From NCBI GenBank assembly GCA_020723995.1, contig DYHT01000012.1:1-46775 (forward strand): a stretch of 46,775 nt of DNA. The letters are read 5' to 3'. This stretch comes from Chloroflexus sp. (GTDB taxonomy: Bacteria > Chloroflexota > Anaerolineae > Anaerolineales > Villigracilaceae). Under the pieces are notes generated by a model. It was not told the DNA's origin. It worked only from the letters and a program-made list of their open reading frames with translations, and ran no database searches. A program made the position numbers and the translations under genes. Positions 31,653 through 40,352 of this stretch are shown here, in pieces. Within the stretch, counting starts at the first letter, position 1, and each line of letters opens with the position of its first letter.

Positions 31653-33830
31653 TCAAGGCTGCTGTCCCCCGGAGAGACCTTGAGCGATGTTGATTGCTTT
31701 GATCTCGAAGTAGGCGTCCATAATCTTTTTTACGATCGGGCCGGCCACGCTAGCACCCTCACCGGCGTTATAGGCAAAGGCCACAATGACGATTTCCGGA
31801 TCATCAAAAGGCGCGTAGGCTACCGTCCAGGCATGGGTCGGCCATTCACCGTACCGGCAGCGGTTGTTCGCCAGGGCTACATCGTCACAATACTCGGCCG
31901 TACCCGTTTTACCGGCTACGGCAATCGGGTAATTCTGGAAGGATGTCTCGCGATTGAGCGTGCCGCGCGCGTCGACAATAGCCAGCCGCATCCCCTCCTG
32001 GATTTTGCTTACCACCCAGGGTTGGACTGTCTTCATCAGACCGGTCTCAGCACAAAAGCCACCCTCGCAGCGGTAATCTTTTATGATCGGATCAGTTGTG
32101 ATATCCCAGCGGGCGTGAGGTTGGAAAGGAGACATCTGCCAACTGCCTGAAACCGGCGAATTATAGAAATTTAGCTGCGAGTCACGCCACATTCGCACGG
32201 TGTTGCCATCCCCATCAATGACAGCCCGGATGATCGTCGGCTGCATCAGCTTGCCGTTATTGGCAATGGTGGCAGCCGACATCAAAACCTGGATCGGCGT
32301 GGACGCAACGTAACCCTGCCCAACGCCGGCGATGTAGGTATCGCCGGTGGACCAGTTCTCGCCTTTGTTGATGCGTTTCCAAGTCGGGTCGGGGATCAGG
32401 CCGGAGGCTTCACCCAACAATTCCACGCCCGAAGGCTGATCGTAACCGAGGGCGCGGGCATATTGTTTCAGGCGCAAAATCCCAAGACCCTCCGGGATTT
32501 CATCCTCAAACCCGCCGGCGAGTTTATAAAAACAAACGTTGGACGACCAGGCAATGCAATGCAGGAAGTCAATCTGTCCAAAGCCTTCAGGGTTCTTGTC
32601 GAAGATCCAATCCACGAACGGACGCTGGTTGCGCTCGGTACAGGGTTCATTGGGCGAATATTTCTCGCAAAGAAATATCTGGCCGGGCGCAGAGATTATC
32701 TGATCGAGCCTAACCACACCCTCATTCAAAGCGCCGGTCGCGGTGGATAACTTGAAGACCGAACCCGGCGGGTAAGTCGCAGAGACTGCGGTATTGAGCA
32801 GCGGGTGGCGCGGATCCTGGCTGAGTTGCTGGTAATAATAAGTCGGGATGAAGCGCGCCATGCGGTTGTTCTCATAGGTCGGGTACGAGACCATCGCCAG
32901 AATTTCACCTGTCTTCGGGTTCATGGCAATGGCCACCCCGCTGGAGATGCGCAGATATCCGTGCCAGGCATTCCAGGAATCGATCTCACCCACCAAGGCG
33001 GCCTGGGCAGCAGCCTGCAAGCGGGTATCAATGGTCAGCATCACGTTATCGCCGGCAACCGGCGCAACCGGCGGCTGCAGGTTGCCGAGTTCCTTTCCGG
33101 CCACATCCACCTCGACCACGCGCTTACCGGGTTGACCGACCAGGATACTATCCAGCGAGGCCTCGACGCCCGCGTAGCCAACCTTGTCGCGGCCCGGCCT
33201 GAAGCCCTGGTCGCGATAATCCTGTTCCAGGATGGCCGGTATCGGTCCCAGAAAACCAACCAGGTTGGCAGTCAACGAGCCGGTTGTATAATCGCGCACC
33301 GGCTCGATCTCGATGCTTACACCCGGCCAATCCACAGCATGTTCGCGGATGATCAGCGCGGCTTCCTCGCTGACGTTGCAGGTTATCTTGACCTGGTCAT
33401 AGGGCGCCAGCGATTCGCCCAGCGCGACCAGTTGCGTGATACCTGGCCCGGGCGTACAGGGGGAAATCAACTTGGCCTCTTCCACCGTGCCTTGATTGAC
33501 CGGCACACCGCTGAGCTGCGAGAGTTCCCGATATATGCGCTGGATATCGGAGTCGTCGTCGGGTAGATAGGCCGGGATAATGACAATATTGTACGAAGCG
33601 ACGTTACGCGCCAGCACAAAACCGTTGCGGTCATAGATAATCCCGCGCGCGGGTGGGACGCTGATCGCCCGCGTGTGGTTTTTAACCGCCTGAACCGTCC
33701 AGTCCACGCCTTGAAGAATTTGTAGATTGAAGAGGCGACTAAAAAAAACCGCGAAAACCAGGCCGATCACGATATAGATCGTGAGCAAGCGCCCGCCCAG
33801 GAAACGGGAATGGGATGTCACCGTGCTCAT
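31653..33830 (-). CDS. mrdA: Penicillin-binding protein 2 (transpeptidase of the elongasome)
   Basis: A 725-residue class B PBP with an N-terminal membrane anchor (LLTIYIVIGLVFAVFFSRLF). The pedestal has PPARGIIYDRNGFVLARN. The transpeptidase domain carries SVFK (Ser about 357) in TYPPGSVFKLSTATG, SSN in IAWSSNVCFYKLAGG, and KTG in AVAGKTGTAEYCDD. The start at 33830 overlaps the mreD stop as ATGA. It cross-links side-wall peptidoglycan with RodA. It carries somewhat more loop sequence than the E. coli enzyme. Confidence 0.93.
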   Translation of the reverse strand: MSTVTSHSRFLGGRLLTIYIVIGLVFAVFFSRLFNLQILQGVDWTVQAVKNHTRAISVPPARGIIYDRNGFVLARNVASYNIVIIPAYLPDDDSDIQRIYRELSQLSGVPVNQGTVEEAKLISPCTPGPGITQLVALGESLAPYDQVKITCNVSEEAALIIREHAVDWPGVSIEIEPVRDYTTGSLTANLVGFLGPIPAILEQDYRDQGFRPGRDKVGYAGVEASLDSILVGQPGKRVVEVDVAGKELGNLQPPVAPVAGDNVMLTIDTRLQAAAQAALVGEIDSWNAWHGYLRISSGVAIAMNPKTGEILAMVSYPTYENNRMARFIPTYYYQQLSQDPRHPLLNTAVSATYPPGSVFKLSTATGALNEGVVRLDQIISAPGQIFLCEKYSPNEPCTERNQRPFVDWIFDKNPEGFGQIDFLHCIAWSSNVCFYKLAGGFEDEIPEGLGILRLKQYARALGYDQPSGVELLGEASGLIPDPTWKRINKGENWSTGDTYIAGVGQGYVASTPIQVLMSAATIANNGKLMQPTIIRAVIDGDGNTVRMWRDSQLNFYNSPVSGSWQMSPFQPHARWDITTDPIIKDYRCEGGFCAETGLMKTVQPWVVSKIQEGMRLAIVDARGTLNRETSFQNYPIAVAGKTGTAEYCDDVALANNRCRYGEWPTHAWTVAYAPFDDPEIVIVAFAYNAGEGASVAGPIVKKIMDAYFEIKAINIAQGLSGGQQP

Positions 33831-34327
33831 GCTTCCACTTCCACCGGATAGATCCATCCGGCCAGGTCTCTAAACAGGGAATAAACCGGGATTGCCAGGA
33901 GTAGATTGAGCAGGATGCTCGGCAAGGTGATAAGACTTAAAGAAACCACGAATGGCAAGGGATTGCCCGCAAGGCGAAGCGTGACTAGTGAGAGTAAGTG
34001 CATGGATAAGGTACCTATAAAACTAACCGTAAACATCGCCAGGAGCGGCGCCTGCCAAACGTGGCGTCGTAAAAGACGCCCGGTGACGACGACGAGCAAA
34101 TAACCCGCGAGCGGGACGAACCACGGCAGGCCGGAGACAAAACCGACCAATGCGCCGGCCCCCAAAGCCCACTGCCAGGATGCCTTGACACGCGACTGTA
34201 AGGCCCAGGCAGCCAGGATGAGCAATACGATATCCGCGCTGCCATGAATGAGATTGAGGCGGCTGATGACGGCTGTTTGGAGCACCAGCGCCAAAACGAG
34301 AACAGGGATTGCAACCAGATTCGCCAT
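33827..34327 (-). CDS. mreD: Rod shape-determining membrane protein MreD
   Basis: A 166-residue integral membrane protein with about five hydrophobic segments (for example VAIPVLVLALVLQTAVI, LLVVVTGRLLRRHVWQ and LPSILLNLLLAIPVYSLF). Identity is supported by its position between mreC (3-bp gap) and mrdA (ATGA overlap), because MreD diverges quickly. It links MreB and MreC to the wall-synthesis enzymes. Confidence 0.85.
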   Translation of the reverse strand: MANLVAIPVLVLALVLQTAVISRLNLIHGSADIVLLILAAWALQSRVKASWQWALGAGALVGFVSGLPWFVPLAGYLLVVVTGRLLRRHVWQAPLLAMFTVSFIGTLSMHLLSLVTLRLAGNPLPFVVSLSLITLPSILLNLLLAIPVYSLFRDLAGWIYPVEVEA

Positions 34328-34330
34328 AGA

Positions 34331-35200
34331 TCAAGGGGCCGGTGTCGGGACGAGAGGCGTAATATCCACCGGCTTGAAGTTCGTGATGACCAGGACGAAG
34401 TGCAGTTGATTGTAGTCCACAATCGGCTGGACGGCGGCCTGCTGGAACAACTCGTAATCCAATTTACGGACGCTGACCACCTGTCCGACCAGCAGATTGG
34501 GAGGATAACCGCCGCCCAGGCCCGAAGTCAAAACGACATCGCCGGGTTGAACGGTGACATCCTGGGAGATCATGTCGAGCGAGAGATCTCCGGTGATGGA
34601 GCCGACCAGCAGCGCTTCGGTTTTGGAGTTTTGCAGGTTGACGTTGACCGCCGAGGCTGGATCGGTGATGAGTTGGATGCGGGACGCTTCTCCGGTGACC
34701 GCGTCCACGCGCCCGACCAGGCCCTGATCAGTGACAACCGGCATGCCCCGGCGGATGCCATCGTTTGAGCCGATGTTGATAATGACATAACGGAGGAATG
34801 GGCTGGGGTCGCGCCCGATGACGGTGGCAGCTTTGTAGGTGCTCTCCGGGCTGGCGCGCGCAAAATCCACCAGCGCGGAAAGGATTTGCGTCTCGGTCAC
34901 CTGTCCTTGAAGGTCAATGACCTGGGTCTGCAAGCGGGCAACCTCGGCTTCCAGTTCGACATTCCTTTGCCGCAGGGAAGCCACATCGCGGGGTACGGTG
35001 AGGAAATCAACCACGGCCAGGTAACGGTTGGAAATCCAGGTTTGCGCCCCCACAACAGATTGGCCGATAAAATTGCTCAACGAGGAAAAATATCCGCCCA
35101 GTGCAAGCGACACCAAACCAAAAACCACCAAGGCGATGACGATGGTTTGCAATGATGGTTGCCGAATGGGCGACCATAAACGTGGAAAGGATTGTTTCAT
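34331..35200 (-). CDS. mreC: Rod shape-determining protein MreC
   Basis: A 289-residue protein with an N-terminal membrane segment (TIVIALVVFGLVSLALGG), a coiled coil (SLRQRNVELEAEVARLQTQV, about residues 75-95) and the beta-barrel periplasmic/outer domain with KAATVIGRDPSPFLRYVIIN, GSNDGIRRGMPVVTDQGLVG and VLTSGLGGGYPPNLLVG. It forms filaments outside the membrane that activate PBP2. Forty-eight bases separate it from mreB. Confidence 0.93.
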   Translation of the reverse strand: MKQSFPRLWSPIRQPSLQTIVIALVVFGLVSLALGGYFSSLSNFIGQSVVGAQTWISNRYLAVVDFLTVPRDVASLRQRNVELEAEVARLQTQVIDLQGQVTETQILSALVDFARASPESTYKAATVIGRDPSPFLRYVIINIGSNDGIRRGMPVVTDQGLVGRVDAVTGEASRIQLITDPASAVNVNLQNSKTEALLVGSITGDLSLDMISQDVTVQPGDVVLTSGLGGGYPPNLLVGQVVSVRKLDYELFQQAAVQPIVDYNQLHFVLVITNFKPVDITPLVPTPAP

Positions 35201-35248
35201 CTCAGAATTGACTCACGAACACCGCGCCAGGCTGACGCAGCCACGCGC

Positions 35249-36316
35249 TTACGAATGACGCGTACTGCCGCGTTCCAGGCCGACCAGATAACGGCTCAGG
35301 CCGGGGAAATCCTCGAGCACTAACCCCGCGCCGCGCACGACGCAGGTCAGTGGATCTTCGGCTACCCAAACGCGCAGGTTCAATTCGTCGCTAAGGCGTT
35401 CAGCCAGTCCCAGCAGGAGCGACCCGCCGCCCGCCAGACATATTCCAATATCCATTAAATCAGCCACGATCTCGGGTGGAAGTTCATCGAGCGCACCTTT
35501 TATCGTATCCACGATGACTTGCGTGGAAGCCGACAGCGCCTCGCGCACTTCGACCGAGGAAATTTCAATCGATTCGGGCAAGCCGGTAACCAGGTTGCGG
35601 CCGCGCACTTCCGCCGTCTTTTCCACCGGAAGCGGAAAAGCCGAGCCGATATTCCACTTGACCTGCTCGGCAATGCGTTCACCAATCAGCAGGTTGTACT
35701 TGTTGCGGACGTACTGGACGATCTCCTGATCCATCTCATCCCCAGCCACGCGCAAGGACCTGGAGACGACCACCCCTCCCATCGCCATGACCGCCACTTC
35801 GGTCGTGCCACCGCCGATATCCACAATCATGCTGCCGCGCGTTTCACCAATTGGCAGCCCTGCGCCCAACGCAGCGGCGATCGGCTCCTCGATCAAGAAA
35901 GTTTCGCGCGCCCCGGCCGACATGGCGGCATCGTAAACGGCGCGCTTTTCCACCTCGGTCACACCGGAGGGAATACCGATCACGATACGCGGCCGCGGCA
36001 AAGGCACCACAGTCTGTTCGTGTACTTTACCGATAAAATATTCCAGCATGGCTTCGGTGATTTCGAATTCCGAGATCACGCCATCACGTAAAGGCCGCAC
36101 GACCACGATTGCACCGGAGGTCCTGCCTATCATCTCCCTGGCTTCCAGGCCAATCGCCAACGGCTGGCGGGAGTGCTTATCTATCGTGACCCAGGACGGT
36201 TCGTTGATGACAATTCCTTTTCCACGTACATTGATGAGGGTGTTTGCTGTCCCCAGATCAATGCCGATATCCAATGAAAAAAGGCCGAGTAGCCAGTTTA
36301 TGGGGTTGAAAGCCAA
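35249..36316 (-). CDS. mreB: Rod shape-determining actin homologue MreB
   Basis: A 355-residue actin-like ATPase that guides side-wall synthesis. Nucleotide-binding motifs include DIGIDLGTANTLINVRGKG, MIVDIGGGTTEVAVMAMGG and ICLAGGGSLLLGLAERL. The frame begins with TTG at 36316, six bases after AGGAG; no ATG lies nearby, so TTG is the likely start. It is the first gene of the mreBCD-PBP2-minCDE-rodA-gltX run, behind an extended -10 promoter. Confidence 0.95.
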   Translation of the reverse strand: MAFNPINWLLGLFSLDIGIDLGTANTLINVRGKGIVINEPSWVTIDKHSRQPLAIGLEAREMIGRTSGAIVVVRPLRDGVISEFEITEAMLEYFIGKVHEQTVVPLPRPRIVIGIPSGVTEVEKRAVYDAAMSAGARETFLIEEPIAAALGAGLPIGETRGSMIVDIGGGTTEVAVMAMGGVVVSRSLRVAGDEMDQEIVQYVRNKYNLLIGERIAEQVKWNIGSAFPLPVEKTAEVRGRNLVTGLPESIEISSVEVREALSASTQVIVDTIKGALDELPPEIVADLMDIGICLAGGGSLLLGLAERLSDELNLRVWVAEDPLTCVVRGAGLVLEDFPGLSRYLVGLERGSTRHS

Positions 36317-36348
36317 GATCTGCTCCTGAATTAATTTTTGACGAAAGT

Positions 36349-36375
36349 ATTATACCATGAGGCATTATTTGTCGA
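36349..36375 (-). promoter_or_regulatory. Promoter of the mreB operon
   Basis: On the minus strand TCGACA (36375-36370) lies 15 bases before TGGTATAAT, an extended -10 (box 36354-36349). Transcription would start near 36342, about 25 nt before the TTG start of mreB. Confidence 0.6.
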
Positions 36376-36427
36376 ATTCATTACTCGTGGGCTCTCTGGA
36401 ATTTACCGTGATGTGCTGGCAAATGTA

Positions 36428-36448
36428 GGACAAATTGGCAATTTGTCC
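36428..36448. repeat. Short hairpin GGACAAATT-ggc-AATTTGTCC
   Basis: A perfect 9-bp inverted repeat in the region between the divergent mreB and SRP RNA promoters. It may be a dispersed repeat or an operator. Nothing else is recognised between the mreB promoter and the SRP RNA promoter. Confidence 0.45.
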
Positions 36449-36509
36449 CACGCTTTGACGCCAAATGGCGGTGAGTCACGGGGATTCCCAAAGGGACAGA
36501 GTCGAAGCA

Positions 36510-36538
36510 TTGACACGGACTTTCTATTCGGGTATGCT
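36510..36538 (+). promoter_or_regulatory. Strong sigma-70 promoter of the SRP RNA gene
   Basis: TTGACA (36510-36515) and TATGCT (36533-36538) have the optimal 17-base spacing. The start would fall near 36545, exactly where the SRP RNA fold begins. Confidence 0.75.
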
Positions 36539-36544
36539 TCATGC

Positions 36545-36649
36545 GTCCGGGTGGGCCCGGCGCGGCAGAGCCCTGCGAACCCCGTCAGGTCCGAGAGGAA
36601 GCAGCGGTAAGGAGGTGTATCTGGGTGCCGCCGGTCAACCTGCCCGGAT
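36545..36649 (+). ncRNA. ffs: Signal recognition particle RNA, bacterial small type
   Basis: The 105-nt sequence has the conserved helix 8 of SRP RNA: GTCAGGTCC, a GAGA (GNRA) tetraloop, then GGAAGCAGC, with the asymmetric and symmetric internal-loop bases that bind Ffh. The ends pair (TCCGGG near 36546 with CCCGGA near 36648), closing a long hairpin without an Alu domain. It guides membrane-protein nascent chains to FtsY. A strong promoter lies directly upstream and a hairpin follows at 36664. No protein frame here is real. Confidence 0.92.
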
Positions 36650-36663
36650 ATTCTATGCGCCAG

Positions 36664-36690
36664 ATGGGCGACAGTTCAACTGTCGCCCAT
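36664..36690 (+). terminator. Hairpin after the SRP RNA gene
   Basis: ATGGGCGACAGTT and its perfect complement form a 13-bp stem around a one-base centre. It ends the region 15 bases after the RNA. No long T-run follows (AATGATATTCTT), so it may be a repeat-derived terminator. Confidence 0.5.
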
Positions 36691-36703
36691 AATGATATTC
36701 TTA

Positions 36704-36730
36704 TTGACACCACCACCCTACCAATATAAT
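36704..36730 (+). promoter_or_regulatory. Putative promoter of the paralogous membrane-protein pair
   Basis: TTGACA (36704-36709) and TATAAT (36725-36730) are both perfect, with a short 15-base spacer. Transcription would start about 17 bases before the ATG at 36754. Confidence 0.55.
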
Positions 36731-36753
36731 TACACCTATGGCAAAATAACTCC

Positions 36754-37110
36754 ATGTCGCGTTGGCACAAGTTCCTTGTCATGATCGCCCTCGGGCTGGC
36801 CGCCGGCCTGGTGTATGGCTGGGTGATCAGCCCGGTCGAATATACAAATACCACGCCCGACACCTTGCGCGCCGACTATCGCTGCGACTACATGCTGATG
36901 GCAGCCGAGGTTTTCAATGCCAACCAGAATGTAGACCAGGCTGCCCGACGACTGGGGATACTGGGCAGCGAACACCCTGCCAAGATCGCGGCGCAGGCGT
37001 TAAATTACGCTCAACAGGCCAATTTCCCCGCATCCGATCTCGCCCTGCTGCAGAGCCTGGCGACTGCCCTCCAGACCTGGCAACCGGTTTCAGGAGGCGT
37101 CGCGCCATGA
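36754..37110 (+). CDS. Membrane-anchored protein, paralogue 1
   Basis: A 118-residue protein with one N-terminal membrane segment (FLVMIALGLAAGLVYGWVI) followed by PVEYTNTTPDTLRADYRCDY and a mainly helical, alanine-rich outer part. The same segment order recurs in the next gene (PVQYVDTAPASLRADFKDQY), so the two are tandem duplicates. No characterised family is recognised; similar pairs may be common in Anaerolineae. The ribosome site is weak. Its stop overlaps the next start as ATGA. Confidence 0.65.
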   Translation: MSRWHKFLVMIALGLAAGLVYGWVISPVEYTNTTPDTLRADYRCDYMLMAAEVFNANQNVDQAARRLGILGSEHPAKIAAQALNYAQQANFPASDLALLQSLATALQTWQPVSGGVAP

Positions 37111-37949
37111 GCGGCGAGCCGCGCCGCGGTCCATGGTACCTGCTGACCGGCCTGCTGATCGGTCTGGCGCTCGGTTTGCTGGGCGCGTGGGTCATCGCGC
37201 CCGTCCAATACGTGGACACCGCGCCGGCTTCGCTGCGTGCAGATTTCAAGGATCAATATCGCAGCCTGATCGCCTTCGCCTATCTGGCCAGCGACGACCT
37301 CGGGCGGGCGCAATCCCGACTCGCGCTCCTGGGCGATGCCGACCCGGCCGGGGCGTTGAACCTCCAGGCTCAAAATGCCCTGTCAATTGGCGATCCGAAT
37401 GGTTCTGCTTACGCGTTGGCGCGGCTGGCCGACGCATTAAGACAATCCCCGGTTGAGAATAATATTACACCGACGCCTACGCTCCTCGCTCCGGCAACTG
37501 AGCGGCCGACGAGCGGCGCGACCATCACCCCGACCCGCCGTCCAACCGTTACTTTCACGCCCATCTTCACTCTCACCCCGCGCCCAACGCGCACCCCCAC
37601 CCCAACAGTCGGCGCGGCGTTCATCCTGGATTCTCAAGAAAGCCTGTGCGAGGCGGGCCGATTGGAGGGGCTTTTGCAAATCGAAATCCAAAACGCAGCC
37701 GGACAGCCTGTCCCCGGCGCTGAAATCGTCATCTCTTGGGCTGCTGGCGAGGAGCATTTCTATACCGGTCTGAAACCGGAACTTGGGAATGGTTATGCGG
37801 ATTTCGTCATGAAGCCCGAGGTTGGGTATAGCCTTCGTCTGGTTTCCGGTGGTCAGCCGGTATCCAATCTGAGTGCGCCCCTTTGCCAGACAAGCGGGGG
37901 AGATACCTACTACGGAGGCATAAGACTGCTGTTCAAGCAGCAAAAATAA
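37107..37949 (+). CDS. Membrane-anchored protein, paralogue 2 with Pro/Thr stalk and C-terminal beta domain
   Basis: A 280-residue protein starts at the ATG at 37107 with GGAGG ten bases upstream. Residues 10-30 form a membrane anchor (WYLLTGLLIGLALGLLGAWV), residues 30-110 match the paralogue upstream, and then comes a Pro/Thr-rich stalk (for example TPTRRPTVTFTP and TLTPRPTRTPTPTV). The C-terminal 110 residues look like a beta-sandwich (LLQIEIQNAAGQPVPGAEIV, later YSLRLVSGGQPVSNL), as in carboxypeptidase-regulatory or Ig-like domains. It is a surface protein of unknown role, co-expressed with paralogue 1. Confidence 0.65.
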   Translation: MSGEPRRGPWYLLTGLLIGLALGLLGAWVIAPVQYVDTAPASLRADFKDQYRSLIAFAYLASDDLGRAQSRLALLGDADPAGALNLQAQNALSIGDPNGSAYALARLADALRQSPVENNITPTPTLLAPATERPTSGATITPTRRPTVTFTPIFTLTPRPTRTPTPTVGAAFILDSQESLCEAGRLEGLLQIEIQNAAGQPVPGAEIVISWAAGEEHFYTGLKPELGNGYADFVMKPEVGYSLRLVSGGQPVSNLSAPLCQTSGGDTYYGGIRLLFKQQK

Positions 37950-37960
37950 AGTGATTTATT

Positions 37961-39418
37961 TTAGGGCTGCCAATCGCCTCGCAAGAAGATGACCACATCC
38001 GCTTGCGCGTTCGGGTCAAATTTAGTCCTGATCTGGCCTGAACTCATCCTCATCAAAGACATCAAGTAACGCATGGCATACGGTTTACCGCGATAATCAA
38101 CCACCGTTGTATAGCCATCCGCGTACCAGGAGGCAGGAAATTCAGGGTGTTCATTGGCATTGCCAATCAAGACAACATTCATCCCCTGGGAAGTCAGATA
38201 GTCACTCGCCCTTTGGGCCAGGCCAGAAATTCCAGAGGCATTCAGCACCGCCACGCGCGCCGCTTCAGCATGTAACAATTGCGCCTGGTCGCCAACGGCC
38301 ATGGGGCTTATTGCGCCGCCGCCGAAAACCTCATCTCTCAATACGCGGATCTTATCCGGAATGGGCTTGAAAATATCCAGGTTATCGGGTGAAACCCCGA
38401 TGGTCATCATGCTGTAATCAATTACGCCCTTCTTGATATTTGCCTGGGGAATCTGCAATCCCAACATGCCCAGCTTGACAGAATCGTCCAAGGCCAGATT
38501 GGTATGGATGCCCGTGGAAAGCTCCTGGTAAAGCGCCGGAGCTTTGGCAACCAGCGTAGGCAGCATATTCAATGATAGGACTTTATCGCGGATCGCAAAG
38601 ATGACCTGCTGCTGGCGATTGGCCCGGTCAACATCGCCGCCTTCGGTATGGCGGGCGCGGGCATAGGCCAGAACCATCGGGCCGTCAAAATGGTAACGAC
38701 CGGGGGGCATATCATAAACAGTATTATGTTGGCCGAGCGGGTCAAGGGTGATGGTTTGGGTGACATCCAGATCCAGGCCGCCGATCTCATCAATCATGCG
38801 CTCAAAAGCAGTGAAATCTATTTGCGCATAATATTGAATGGCCACACCCAGAAAATTTTCAACCGTCTTTACCGCCAGGCTGGGACCGCCTCCGGGTAAT
38901 TTATAGGCCTCGCCCAAAGCATAGGCAGTATTGATCTTGCCATAACCGAATCCGGGAATATTCACCCACATATCGCGCGGGATGGATAACATGCCAGCCG
39001 TTTTGCTGAGCGGATCTATCGTCAGCAATATCATCGTATCCGAACGCGGCGGGCCTTCCCCGGAAACCCAGTCACGATAATCCAAACCGATGACCAAAAT
39101 CGTGACGCGGCTGGCGCCATCCCAGGGTGGGGGCAATTGCACCTGGGGAGCGCTGGAAGTTGCCAAGATATCCGGTGTGAGGGGCGTGCCCTCAGCGTTT
39201 ACGGCGGGGGTGCCTTGTGGATTGGCAGCCGCAATGCCACAGCTCGCCGGCGGGAGGCCGGGCAGCGAGGTCAACTGCCAGCAGGCGACAAAGCCGCGCA
39301 AGAAGATGAACGTGGCAATTGCCAGGATCAGGCCAACGCCCAACAGGATCAATTGCCCGCTGGACGGGCGCTTCAAACTGCGCATGGTTTTTAAAAAATC
39401 AAATTTCTTTACGGTCAT
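37961..39418 (-). CDS. LytR-CpsA-Psr (LCP) family wall-polymer ligase with LytR_C domain
   Basis: A 485-residue protein with an N-terminal membrane segment (LILLGVGLILAIATFIFL). The LCP domain shows VTILVIGLDYRDW, RSDTMILLTIDPLSKTAGML, SIPRDMWVNIPGFGYGKINT and YARARHTEGGDVDRANRQQQ, including the Arg and Asp residues that hold the polyprenyl pyrophosphate. The C-terminal LytR_C domain includes VAVLNASGISGLAQRASDYL. The family attaches anionic glycopolymers to peptidoglycan. It lies 9 bp after the HEAT-repeat gene, last in a four-gene run. Confidence 0.92.
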   Translation of the reverse strand: MTVKKFDFLKTMRSLKRPSSGQLILLGVGLILAIATFIFLRGFVACWQLTSLPGLPPASCGIAAANPQGTPAVNAEGTPLTPDILATSSAPQVQLPPPWDGASRVTILVIGLDYRDWVSGEGPPRSDTMILLTIDPLSKTAGMLSIPRDMWVNIPGFGYGKINTAYALGEAYKLPGGGPSLAVKTVENFLGVAIQYYAQIDFTAFERMIDEIGGLDLDVTQTITLDPLGQHNTVYDMPPGRYHFDGPMVLAYARARHTEGGDVDRANRQQQVIFAIRDKVLSLNMLPTLVAKAPALYQELSTGIHTNLALDDSVKLGMLGLQIPQANIKKGVIDYSMMTIGVSPDNLDIFKPIPDKIRVLRDEVFGGGAISPMAVGDQAQLLHAEAARVAVLNASGISGLAQRASDYLTSQGMNVVLIGNANEHPEFPASWYADGYTTVVDYRGKPYAMRYLMSLMRMSSGQIRTKFDPNAQADVVIFLRGDWQP

Positions 39419-39427
39419 ACTTGTCTT

Positions 39428-40006
39428 TCACTCAGGTTTTAGATATACCATTCCCAGGCCGAGGCGTTCGAGACCCTCCTCAGCCCAGAATTGCATGGAT
39501 AAAGAATCTTCTTCTAGAGCGGCCATCAAAGCCGGGATGGCGCGCGGATCGCGGATGCCAGCCAGGGCGCGGACTGCCTCCAGACGTGCCTTATTCGGCC
39601 CCTGCTCCAGCGACTCGATCAGCGCCGGCAGCGCCTGGCTGCCAATCTCGATCAGGGCGCTGGAGGCCAATTCCGCGCTGACAGGCTCAGGGTCGGCGAG
39701 CAGGCGGATCAGCGCGGGGGTGGCGTTTTCGTCGGGGTGATGGCAGAGGGCTAGCGCAGCGCACTGGCGCACCTCGCCGGCCGAGTCGTCCAGCGCGGCG
39801 ATCAACCAATCCGCAGGCGGTGCGGACATTTGCGCCAGCGTGCGGATGGCCCACCAGCGCGCCTCCACCTCCGGCGAGTCCAACAACGCTTTCAGGGAAG
39901 GCAGGATTTCGGGGCCAAGCCCGGCCAATTTAGATACGGCGGCTTCGGCGCGGGTATCATCCCCGCAGATCAGTTCAGCCAGCAGGGAGCGGAGTTCTAC
40001 ATTCAT
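39428..40006 (-). CDS. HEAT-repeat protein
   Basis: A 192-residue soluble protein made of about five HEAT-type helical repeats (for example ARWWAIRTLAQMSAPPADWL, VRQCAALALCHHPDENATPA and ARLEAVRALAGIRDPRAIPA). Such scaffolds mediate protein binding; some resemble phycocyanobilin-lyase-type HEAT proteins. No catalytic motif is present. It starts one base after the stop of the Trm112-like gene and lies upstream of the LCP gene. Confidence 0.85.
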   Translation of the reverse strand: MNVELRSLLAELICGDDTRAEAAVSKLAGLGPEILPSLKALLDSPEVEARWWAIRTLAQMSAPPADWLIAALDDSAGEVRQCAALALCHHPDENATPALIRLLADPEPVSAELASSALIEIGSQALPALIESLEQGPNKARLEAVRALAGIRDPRAIPALMAALEEDSLSMQFWAEEGLERLGLGMVYLKPE

Positions 40007-40007
40007 G

Positions 40008-40229
40008 CTATTTGATGGCTGGGGGCGGCAGCGGCAGCTCTTGCTCGGCTACCTTGACCCACTTATCGCCTTCATCAATCAGCATGACCGGAATATCGTC
40101 CACGACCGGGTATTTGCGGTCGCAATCCTGGCAGATCAACCAGAATTCCTGGTAGAACTCGAGCAGCCCATCCTTTTCACGTACGCAGGCCGGGCAGCGC
40201 AGGATTTGAAGCAATTCTTGACTGAGCAT
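40008..40229 (-). CDS. Trm112-family small zinc-binding protein
   Basis: The start at 40229 (GGAG eight bases upstream) gives 73 residues; the longer frame adds a non-conserved basic tail. MLSQELLQILRCPACVREKD and ICQDCDRKYPVVDDIPVMLI show the two Cys pairs and YPV-IPVML signature of Trm112/UPF0434 proteins. In eukaryotes Trm112 activates methyltransferases; the bacterial role is largely unknown. It is tightly packed with the HEAT-repeat gene. Confidence 0.88.
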   Translation of the reverse strand: MLSQELLQILRCPACVREKDGLLEFYQEFWLICQDCDRKYPVVDDIPVMLIDEGDKWVKVAEQELPLPPPAIK

Positions 40230-40352
40230 AGTGTTTTCTCCGCGTAAGGCTTTGGCTGCCGTCCCCGGCGGCCGCGCCTGCGCCGCCCACAGGATACTTC
40301 GCGAGGGACGGCGCAGAAATATCTTTGACAACAGACGGCTATTTTACCACCT

